Origin: an uncultured Brevibacillus sp.
Lineage (GTDB): Bacteria; Bacillota; Bacilli; Brevibacillales; Brevibacillaceae
Direction of reading: 5' to 3'
NCBI RefSeq assembly: GCF_947502445.1
Contig: NZ_CANMZW010000010.1
Coordinates: forward strand, 1 to 64,000
DNA: 64,000 nt
Positions 28,413-35,737 of this stretch are shown piece by piece. The notes beneath the pieces were generated by a model, which did no database searches, was not told the DNA's origin, and saw only the letters and a program-made list of their open reading frames with translations. The position numbers and the translations under genes are program-made. Every line of letters begins with the position of its first letter. Position 1 is the stretch's first letter.

Positions 28413-30509
28413 TTAAGCGAGTGAGGGCTCCTCTTTGTGGGCAGGCAAATGAGCTTGGACGAAATCGACCATCGCTTCCAAACGTGCCTGTCGCAGCGAA
28501 GGAACTCCGATTTGAAGAAGGCCATGGCTGGAATTCGGCATACGCAGCAGCTCTACTTCCCCGCCCTGCTTCTTGATATATGTGTAAAACTGCTCAGCCT
28601 GCTCTAGTGGGCAGCGCAGGTCATCATCAGAATGAAGCAACAGAAGCGGTGTTTTTACATTTTGCACATAGGCCAAAGGCGAGAATTTCCAGAGCGATTC
28701 CATATCCGTCTTGCCGAGGAACTCCACTTCCAAAAAATCTGGTCCGATGTCACTCGTTCCGTACATGGATACCCAATTGGAAATGCATCCTTCCGAAACA
28801 GCTGCAAAGAACCGATCTGTATGAGTCACGAGCCAGTTTACCATGAAGCCACCATAGCTGAGCCCATTGATCGCTGCTCTATCCTTGTCAATGAAATCGT
28901 ATCTGCGCGATGCTTCGTCAAGTCCGTTCAAGATGTCCGCCATATCTTTTCCGCCGTAGTCACCGTGGACAGCATGCGTAAACTCAGCCCCAAATCCTGA
29001 GCTACCGCGCGGATTCGTATAAACAACCGCGTAGCCTTTTGCAGCAAACAGCTGCATCTGGTGGAAGTACGTATATCCGAACATGGAATGTGGACCGCCG
29101 TGAATATCTACCAGCACTGGATACTTCTTTCCTTCCACATAGTTTGCTGGCTTCAGCACAAACCCTTGAATTTGCCAGCCATCCTCGGAAGTATACGAAA
29201 ATGCTTCCGGGAGGGAGACTTGCAGCTCGGTCAACAGCTCATCATTACAATCATCCAGACGCACTTCATTCTCGGGAAATAACGCTTCATATTCAGTCGA
29301 GAATGCTTCCTTCGGCGATCTGGATTTCCTTACCACTTCTTCTGCCTGTGAAAGCTTTACCACAGCTGCTTTTCCTGGATGCTGTACAGTTGAGTAAGCG
29401 ATGGCAGCTGTCCCTTTCCCATCAAAGGAAAAATGAAAAATGGTACGTTCGCCACCAATTACCGTAACAGCAGGTGAGTTATCATCCTCTGTCGAAAAAC
29501 GGACAATATCGTTTTTTCCTTGGCGCGTACTCAATGCATAGACATAGCGGCTGTCTTCGGACCACTGAGGCACTGGCGTGTACCGCAAACTACGCATATC
29601 TGTAAAGGCGAGATCAGTCAGTGTATCGGGGAAGTCTTTACTCAGACCGATCGGCTCTCCCCCACCAGCTGGTAGGACAAACATTTCTCTGTGGTCGATA
29701 TTGTTTGCAACAAAAGCCAGTTTTTTTGCATCTGGAGAGTAGGAAAGGTACGAGACTCGAAGTCCACTGTAGAGCAGCTCCACGTCCCCTCCATCAATCG
29801 CGACCCGATAAATGTTTCCACCAAAAGCTTGCTGTTCATTCTGGTTTGGATTGGCGATAAAAGCGATATGCTTTCCAGTGGGCGAGACAGTCGGCTCAGA
29901 AATATCGTAAGGACCGTCTGTGATCTGTGTATGCAAGCCTGTTTCGGTATCGATGGCAACGATTTGACGTACAAAAGCCTTTTGCAAGCCAGCAGCGTCG
30001 AGCTTGTAGTACAGTCGATCAAAACGTTTTGGGCCGTTCACCCACTGCCTGTTTTCTTGATCGATGCGCTCATTCGCTTCTTTGGCTGTCACCTCGGTAT
30101 CGAAAACCTCAACACTTGCCCCTTGGGCAACCGGGACAATTCCATAGACGGTTTTACCGTCTGGTTCCCAAACAATTGAGCTGATCCCATGACGAAAGCG
30201 AGTTACTTGGCGTGCTTCACCACCATCTAGTGAGAGCAGCCAGAGCTGCATGCCAAAAGCTCGGTTGGAAAGAAAAGCGATCGTCCTGCCATCAGGTGAC
30301 CACACTGGTGAAATATTGCGTGTACCTGTAGAAGTTAACACGCGACGTGTTTGCCCATGTGCATCCGATAGCCACAGCTGCGTTTCATAATCATCAGTCT
30401 TTTTTCGAACGACCGTTTTTTCGTATACAACATGCTGACCATCTGGTGAGATTGTAGGCTTGCTCGGCCATTGGAACTTGTAAATGTCTTCTGCAGTTAC
30501 TGTTCTCAT
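28413..30509 (-). CDS. S9 family acylaminoacyl-peptidase/prolyl oligopeptidase
   Basis: 698 aa. Residues 1-400 form a beta-propeller of WD/TolB-like repeats (SPDGRTIAFLSNR, SPTGKHIAFIANP). The C-terminal alpha/beta hydrolase domain has HGGPHSMFGY, the nucleophile motif GLSYGGFM, Asp in HSDDDLRCP and His in NSSHGL. Such enzymes cut short peptides that fit through the propeller, including blocked N-termini. There is no signal peptide; GGGAG precedes the ATG. In this operon it would act on imported oligopeptides. Confidence 0.9.
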   Translation of the reverse strand: MRTVTAEDIYKFQWPSKPTISPDGQHVVYEKTVVRKKTDDYETQLWLSDAHGQTRRVLTSTGTRNISPVWSPDGRTIAFLSNRAFGMQLWLLSLDGGEARQVTRFRHGISSIVWEPDGKTVYGIVPVAQGASVEVFDTEVTAKEANERIDQENRQWVNGPKRFDRLYYKLDAAGLQKAFVRQIVAIDTETGLHTQITDGPYDISEPTVSPTGKHIAFIANPNQNEQQAFGGNIYRVAIDGGDVELLYSGLRVSYLSYSPDAKKLAFVANNIDHREMFVLPAGGGEPIGLSKDFPDTLTDLAFTDMRSLRYTPVPQWSEDSRYVYALSTRQGKNDIVRFSTEDDNSPAVTVIGGERTIFHFSFDGKGTAAIAYSTVQHPGKAAVVKLSQAEEVVRKSRSPKEAFSTEYEALFPENEVRLDDCNDELLTELQVSLPEAFSYTSEDGWQIQGFVLKPANYVEGKKYPVLVDIHGGPHSMFGYTYFHQMQLFAAKGYAVVYTNPRGSSGFGAEFTHAVHGDYGGKDMADILNGLDEASRRYDFIDKDRAAINGLSYGGFMVNWLVTHTDRFFAAVSEGCISNWVSMYGTSDIGPDFLEVEFLGKTDMESLWKFSPLAYVQNVKTPLLLLHSDDDLRCPLEQAEQFYTYIKKQGGEVELLRMPNSSHGLLQIGVPSLRQARLEAMVDFVQAHLPAHKEEPSLA

Positions 30510-30562
30510 TTCTCATCGCTCCCTTTTTATCAACAGTTGTTGGTTAGGTCTTGTGACTTGAA

Positions 30563-31999
30563 TTAAACGGGCTGCGGCTTTGCAGCTTTCGGAATTTGGC
30601 GGAAGCCAAAGCTGATGCGAATCACGTTGTTATGGCTATCCCTGATATATCGAACAGTCGCTGCCGCCCCTCTGCGCTTGACTAAAAAGAGGTCTTCTCC
30701 AATTGGTTTCATCAGCATCGATTGGTTATCCTCCGTTACTAGCTTGAAGGCTCCGTCTTCCTGGATAACTTTGAGCTTTGAACCCTCATTGGAATGATAT
30801 TCGCCTGTGAATTCTTCCACCCGATCAGCAGGAACCTCGTAATCGGTCTCAACTATATGCGATGCATCAACTGCGCGATTCGCATATGCATTGAGTGCAC
30901 CGTTCATCAGTGCAGTAGCAGGTGAGGCAACGAGGTTAGTAAGTACGATACCTGTTATGCCTTCTTCTGGAAGCACATGCATTTGTGCTTGTACTCCTTT
31001 GATGCTGCCGCCGTGCTCGACCAAAAGGGTACCGTGATAATCGGGGGCAATCATAAGACCGTAGCCATAGTAGCATCCTTGATCGCATTGGATGAAAGGC
31101 GTCACCATCTGCTTGACACTGTCTTCCGTCAAAATACGTGTGCTGCCAGCAAGGCCTCCCGTGCGGTAAATATCCGCGTATTTCAACATATCTCGTACAG
31201 TCGACTTGAGAAATCCAGCCGCGCGCATGGCAGGTGCATCCCACCAGTTGTCAGAGAGGAACACTTCTTTTTCTCCGTCCTTGGTTTTTGCAGCATAAAT
31301 GGAGGTAATTGTCGCTGACTCATCCAGCTCCTCCAGCAAGAATGCACTGTCGTTCATTCCAGCTGGAACCAGAATGTGTTCTTTCATATAGGCTTCATAC
31401 GTTTTGCCGCTGAGGCGTTCGATAATCACACCTAGCATGGCATAGGATTCGTTTGAATAGCTGAATTCAGTGCCTGGAGTACCGAGTAATTCAAAGTCCT
31501 GCTCAGCCATATAATCAAACATTTCCGCGTACGTATCAACAGGAACGATCTTAGCAATGCTGTATTTATCCTGCTCATTGATCTGATACTCAGGATCGAG
31601 CTCAATACTTCGCTTCAGTGCTGCACCCAATGTAGACATAGGTGGCATACCAGTCGAGTGCGTCATCAATTGATGAATGGTCATTTGTTCAACCACATCG
31701 CCCACTTTTAGACGAAATTCAGGCAAATACGTAATAACCGGATCATGGACGGACAGCTTCCCTGCTTCCTGCAGTTGCATGATCGCCATACATGTGAACG
31801 ATTTGGTGATCGACCCGATTCCGAAAACGGTATCCAGTGTCACTTCCAGCTGCTCACTAGCGTTGCGATAGCCTACTCCTTTTCCATAAACAAGCTCTCC
31901 GTCTTTCGCAAGGCCAATTGCTGCACCTGGGACCTTCTCTTCCGCGATCATCTTGTCGACAAATGCTTCATAGGCAGTAATCCATTTTTCGTTTGCCAT
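30563..31999 (-). CDS. S12 family serine hydrolase with C-terminal extension
   Basis: 478 aa. SxxK is Ser63-Ile-Thr-Lys66, the second motif Tyr181-Ser-Asn183, and the third HGGS near 330, again with a beta-rich C-terminal module. It is highly similar to 23090-24538 through the N-terminal 120 residues (FGI-SITKSFTC-AIMQLQEAGKLSVHDP) and lacks a signal peptide. TGGAGGAA precedes the ATG. It lies between an M19 dipeptidase and the S9 peptidase. Confidence 0.85.
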   Translation of the reverse strand: MANEKWITAYEAFVDKMIAEEKVPGAAIGLAKDGELVYGKGVGYRNASEQLEVTLDTVFGIGSITKSFTCMAIMQLQEAGKLSVHDPVITYLPEFRLKVGDVVEQMTIHQLMTHSTGMPPMSTLGAALKRSIELDPEYQINEQDKYSIAKIVPVDTYAEMFDYMAEQDFELLGTPGTEFSYSNESYAMLGVIIERLSGKTYEAYMKEHILVPAGMNDSAFLLEELDESATITSIYAAKTKDGEKEVFLSDNWWDAPAMRAAGFLKSTVRDMLKYADIYRTGGLAGSTRILTEDSVKQMVTPFIQCDQGCYYGYGLMIAPDYHGTLLVEHGGSIKGVQAQMHVLPEEGITGIVLTNLVASPATALMNGALNAYANRAVDASHIVETDYEVPADRVEEFTGEYHSNEGSKLKVIQEDGAFKLVTEDNQSMLMKPIGEDLFLVKRRGAAATVRYIRDSHNNVIRISFGFRQIPKAAKPQPV

Positions 32000-32046
32000 G
32001 ACTCGATTCCTCCATCACTTTGTTTTTATTTAGAAAGCATTTGCGT

Positions 32047-33090
32047 TTACTTCCAAACTTCCTGATAAACACGCTCGAAGTTCGTACCTAAAATCCCTTC
32101 GATTTGTTCATCCGTATATCCACGCTCCACTAATCCCGTTGTCAGGTGGGGAACCGAGCGATGCCCAGCAACCACGTCGAAAGGCTTGCGAGGCATATGT
32201 TGCAAGCTTTCGGGTGACACATATTTCATGAAGTCATCGCATAAATCAAGGCCAAGACCGACATGCTCCACCCCAACCAGCTTTGCAATATAATCAACAT
32301 GATTCAGCAACGTTTGCACATTTGCGTCTTCATCATTATCTGCCGTAAAGAAGTTGTTGGCATTCATTCCGATCACACCATTTCGCGCGGCGAGCGCCTT
32401 GATCTGCTCATCTGTAAGATTGCGCATGGAATTTGCGAGACTTCGGCAATTCGAATGAGAAGCGATCACCGGCTTTTTAGCGATCTCCATTACGTCCCAG
32501 AAGCCTTCATCGTTGAGGTGACTGACGTCAATGATCATCCCCATCTCTTCTGCTGCTTCAATCAAACGAACACCAAATTCCGTAATTCCTCCCTTTTTCC
32601 CCTCACGAACGGGCGAAAAAAAGCTGCCATCACCTACGTAATTCCGTCTGCTCCACACGAGGCCCAAAAGTCTCACACCAAGCTCATAAAAGATACGTAA
32701 CAGACTCAAATCATTTGAAAGCGGTTCCGCACCTTCCAATGACAAAATAAAGGCGACCTTTCCTTGCTCTCTTGCAGTGTTGAGGTCGTCCATTGTTTTA
32801 CAAAGCATGATTTTATCAGACGACTCTTTTACTTCCTCATGCAAAGCACTAATTTGATTCAGTGCCTTGCGAAGTCCCATTTCTGGTAAAAAATCGCTGT
32901 CTACAAAAATTGCCGCTACAATCGTTTTGACTCCGCCCCGTTCAAATGCAGGGAGATAGTCTGTCTCAATTACTCGTTTTCTACCTCGGGATCTCTGAAT
33001 CTCCACATCCAATAGCAGATCAAAGTGCCCATCGATGATTTGTGCATGACTTTGTAGCTTATGGACTCTTTCTGCGGTTTGTACGCTCAA
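32047..33090 (-). CDS. M19 membrane-dipeptidase family enzyme
   Basis: 347 aa with zinc residues His22-Phe-Asp24, LSLEGAEPL, VSHLND and ASHSNCRS. It is strongly similar to 15821-16825 over the whole length, with a slightly longer N-terminus. The start is a TTG at 33090 after GAGGGATAGGGC. There is no signal peptide. It is the first gene of the hydrolase operon that runs to 27506. Confidence 0.9.
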   Translation of the reverse strand: MSVQTAERVHKLQSHAQIIDGHFDLLLDVEIQRSRGRKRVIETDYLPAFERGGVKTIVAAIFVDSDFLPEMGLRKALNQISALHEEVKESSDKIMLCKTMDDLNTAREQGKVAFILSLEGAEPLSNDLSLLRIFYELGVRLLGLVWSRRNYVGDGSFFSPVREGKKGGITEFGVRLIEAAEEMGMIIDVSHLNDEGFWDVMEIAKKPVIASHSNCRSLANSMRNLTDEQIKALAARNGVIGMNANNFFTADNDEDANVQTLLNHVDYIAKLVGVEHVGLGLDLCDDFMKYVSPESLQHMPRKPFDVVAGHRSVPHLTTGLVERGYTDEQIEGILGTNFERVYQEVWK

Positions 33091-33366
33091 GCCCTATCCC
33101 TCTTTTCCTGCTAAATTTTTGCATGTGCGATTTTTATGATTCATCTTTGAAGTATACACTTCTTCGAAGACTTATATCGGAAGTTTTTACTCTAATTCCA
33201 ATATTATATTTTTTCCCCCACCTTTTTCAAGACACAAGATTTATAATTTTCCCAAAAATATGATTGACATGCATGATAAATCTGGATTAACTTAAACGCA
33301 GAAAAGCCCATCCAGTTTATTTACTGAACAGGCAATCATTCTAATCAGAATCCTCTTTATAAAACA
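33091..33366. other. Intergenic region upstream of the hydrolase operon
   Basis: AT-rich and without a gene. On the minus strand TTGGAA and TATAAG stand 19 bp apart (about 33171-33201), a possible promoter. The dyads GAAGTATACACTTC and CTTCGAAG follow near 33150-33172. The MerR palindrome found at 27.4 kb is not repeated here. A weak hairpin at 33307-33336 may end the C39-like gene. Confidence 0.4.
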
Positions 33367-34002
33367 TCATGAAGATACTTTTATCACTATTCCCCGATTG
33401 GCGTAGAAGCGCGAAAAAACATCGAGAGTCGCATGAACATTTTCCTGGCTTTGGACGGTGTCTCCAGAAGGATTGTGAAAAATGATTTCTTGCCGATGAT
33501 CATCCTTGTCAAACACGTACACCAGATGCCCGCCTTGTTTAGGTGGTGTTACTTCAGGAGTACGGATACTCGGATGGACGGATGCCAAATACACATATCC
33601 CTGGCCGATCAAATGATATATTTCTTCGATCGGCATATGCTCCTTCACATCGGCTTGCAAACCAAACCGGTCCGCGATAAACGCGACAAAAGGGCGATAA
33701 ATTAACCCTTTAATGGTGCCATCCTCACTGATCGTGTATCCTCCGTATTCACTACATTGCTTCGTGAGCTCGATTGTGGGAATAATGACATTTCTCCACT
33801 GCGCTAGCAGCATTTTCAAACACGCCATCCCGCATATATGGGAGCTCCATTCTGCATATTCCTGCCGATCGACTGCCCCAGACATTTGCCACAATGGATC
33901 TTCAGAAGGATGAAGTCTGCCGGATAAAATATCTGGTATTAGCTCACGTGATTCAAACTGTCCGTAATAATGCACGACCGGACTACCTCCCTCACCTGTC
34001 AT
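33367..34002 (-). CDS. C39-like papain-fold cysteine peptidase
   Basis: 211 aa. The probable catalytic Cys lies in HICGMACLKMLL at about residue 57, the His in GGHLVYVFD at about 157, and the Asn/Asp in FHNPSGD at about 175. These spacings fit the peptidase_C39_2 family. There is no signal peptide. The ATG at 34002 overlaps the stop of the NADAR gene (ATGA). A GTG at 33978 has a better GGGAGG ribosome binding site and may be the real start. The function is unknown; the tight coupling suggests joint action with the NADAR protein. Confidence 0.7.
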   Translation of the reverse strand: MTGEGGSPVVHYYGQFESRELIPDILSGRLHPSEDPLWQMSGAVDRQEYAEWSSHICGMACLKMLLAQWRNVIIPTIELTKQCSEYGGYTISEDGTIKGLIYRPFVAFIADRFGLQADVKEHMPIEEIYHLIGQGYVYLASVHPSIRTPEVTPPKQGGHLVYVFDKDDHRQEIIFHNPSGDTVQSQENVHATLDVFSRFYANRGIVIKVSS

Positions 34003-34553
34003 TCTGAGCGTAGCTGCTCTCTTACTGCCATCAGAGCAAAGCCTAGCAGATTTTCTCCGCGCCAGCGCTCTGGTTGTTCAGCATGTGGATGATGCCCAGC
34101 CATGCCAATCCCCCATACGCGATCATATGGACTGGCTTCTACGATGACTCGATCTCCCGTTTCAAGCAGAAACTCTCGTAATGTATGGTGCTGGCTAAAT
34201 TTCAGCAGATTTGCTTGTTGCACGATCTGTATCTTGTTTTCGTCCCAAACGGCTCCATCAAACGAGCGAACTTTGCGTCCCAGCTCCTTTGCCTGTTTCG
34301 GATGTGATACCTTCAGAATCTCATCGCGGATAGAGAGGTCCCCAAACAGCTCTGCCTTTTTTGCCATCATGTAATGCTCTGCTGTCAGGTACGTCGCATC
34401 CCCCTCTGAAAAGGTGGCTGGATACCATTGACTGAAGCAGGATTTATCGATTGTGCCTTGAATTTTTTGCGTATGTCCCCAGAAAAACAAGTATTTAACT
34501 CGCGTTTTTTGCGAGGCTTTGATCAGCTCTTGAATATTTTGTATGAGTTCCAA
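33999..34553 (-). CDS. NADAR family protein (YbiA-like N-glycosidase)
   Basis: 184 aa. Family hallmarks are FSQWYPATF, AEHYMMAKKAELFGD, HPKQAKELGRKV, LLKFSQH and the C-terminal DRVWGIGM...RGENLLGFALM. NADAR proteins hydrolyse N-glycosidic bonds in riboflavin intermediates or NAD/ADP-ribose-linked molecules; some remove ADP-ribose from guanine. The start is a TTG at 34553 after GGGGGAG. It is coupled to the C39-like peptidase gene. Confidence 0.85.
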   Translation of the reverse strand: MELIQNIQELIKASQKTRVKYLFFWGHTQKIQGTIDKSCFSQWYPATFSEGDATYLTAEHYMMAKKAELFGDLSIRDEILKVSHPKQAKELGRKVRSFDGAVWDENKIQIVQQANLLKFSQHHTLREFLLETGDRVIVEASPYDRVWGIGMAGHHPHAEQPERWRGENLLGFALMAVREQLRSE

Positions 34554-34592
34554 TCGGTTCTCCCCCGTTCTCTACCGTTTTTTCATGTACGT

Positions 34593-35336
34593 TCACAGAC
34601 AATCCCACGTGTAACCTACATTGGAAAAGTCCAAACGCAGCAAGTCTTCCTTTCGAATGAAAAAATTCGCTACGCCGCTATCTCCCCATGAAACATAGTA
34701 ATCCTTGTGATCGCCTTCCATATCAAGCTGCAAAAGGAGAATCGAATCTTCGCTTCTCGGGTCGTCTTGAGTAAAGTACGGATACCCGCCAATCCGTGAT
34801 CCACTTGCATCTGATAGATCCCAATATTTGGAATAGGCGACCTCGTCGTGATCTGGTGGCAGTTGAAAATGTTCTGACTGGAAATTTTTATAAGGGATCA
34901 GCTTCGACTCAAGCTGCCCAGTCAGTTTGTACGGACCACCTAAAACCGGACTGTACAGATCAGGATCTTCTGGCTGAAATGGGTCGATTTCTGTTGTATC
35001 GCTCACGTCCTCAAAATGCAGGACATGGTACGCTTGATCTAGCAGTCCAAACGTATCATCCTGCTTCACAAAGAAACTGGTAAATCCGTGTGACGGAAAC
35101 CCATCAAGCTGTGGCATTTGCGCCCAATTCACTTGTGCGATGAACAAATAATCGGTACCATCTTCATCATGTGGTATTTGCACCATAGGTGGTAACCACG
35201 GTTTTCCACCAACCTTGCTGTCAGTCAGTTGAGTCAGCTCTTTTGTGAGAGTCAGCTTAATGGATGGTCTGGCTGTTTCCTCTATATATTTCATAAATTC
35301 CGGCGTCCATTTGTTGTTAGCGTCTAAGAAATTCAT
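34593..35336 (-). CDS. DUF1963 (YwqG-like) protein
   Basis: 247 aa. The pattern GGKPWLPP, FIAQVNWAQMP, GFTSFFV, SRIGGYPYFTQDDPR, LLLQLD and GDSGVANFFI is that of DUF1963/YwqG, a beta-rich cytosolic family of unknown role often found near polymorphic-toxin loci. GGAGGTGAG precedes the ATG. It is the first gene of a three-gene row with NADAR and the C39-like peptidase. Confidence 0.85.
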   Translation of the reverse strand: MNFLDANNKWTPEFMKYIEETARPSIKLTLTKELTQLTDSKVGGKPWLPPMVQIPHDEDGTDYLFIAQVNWAQMPQLDGFPSHGFTSFFVKQDDTFGLLDQAYHVLHFEDVSDTTEIDPFQPEDPDLYSPVLGGPYKLTGQLESKLIPYKNFQSEHFQLPPDHDEVAYSKYWDLSDASGSRIGGYPYFTQDDPRSEDSILLLQLDMEGDHKDYYVSWGDSGVANFFIRKEDLLRLDFSNVGYTWDCL

Positions 35337-35437
35337 CTTCTGCTCACCTCCTATTGTATCGCGTTACGCAGCAAAAATTTGGATACTAGCTACTCGCTAT
35401 TTTAACGGAACAGTGACCCTATTCGCAAACACATGCA

Positions 35438-35470
35438 AAACAGCCACCTTAGTAGATGGCTGTTTCTTTT
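35438..35470. terminator. Bidirectional terminator
   Basis: AAACAGCCA/TGGCTGTTT hairpin with a 10-nt loop. The plus side ends in TTTCTTTTC and the minus side in TTTTGC. It ends the lipoyl-like gene on the minus strand. Confidence 0.6.
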
Positions 35471-35479
35471 CATCATTCT

Positions 35480-35737
35480 TCAGTTTCTTTCTGTTTGTTT
35501 GGTCTCATCGTGGCTCAAGATGATCGATGTCAAAATCATACTGGCTATGACGAGATCTCCCCGTTCAACCTCCACTGCGTCCATGAAGCCTGTGACCGGC
35601 GAGAAAATTTCGATGCTTTTTTGTCCGTCCGCCAGTGTGAAAATGATTTCACCTTCCTGAACTCGGTCGCCCGGTCGAAATAATACGCGTTCAATCTTAC
35701 CGGCAAATGGCGATATCACGTCATACTTTAAACCCAA
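35480..35737 (-). CDS. Biotin/lipoyl-attachment-like domain protein, 85 aa
   Basis: A single barrel-sandwich domain: VISPFAGKIERVLFRPGDRVQEGEIIFTL, then the hairpin turn and SPVTGFMDAVEVERGDLV. It resembles biotinyl/lipoyl domains, but the hairpin reads DGQKSIEIFSP. Aligned from the SP, the lipoyl-Lys column holds Gln and the only Lys sits one place later; the biotin motif MKM is absent. A TTG at 35737 has GAGGTG 6 nt upstream and overlaps the end of the sigma-54 activator gene. It may be an unmodified ligand-binding or carrier domain. Confidence 0.65.
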   Translation of the reverse strand: MGLKYDVISPFAGKIERVLFRPGDRVQEGEIIFTLADGQKSIEIFSPVTGFMDAVEVERGDLVIASMILTSIILSHDETKQTERN

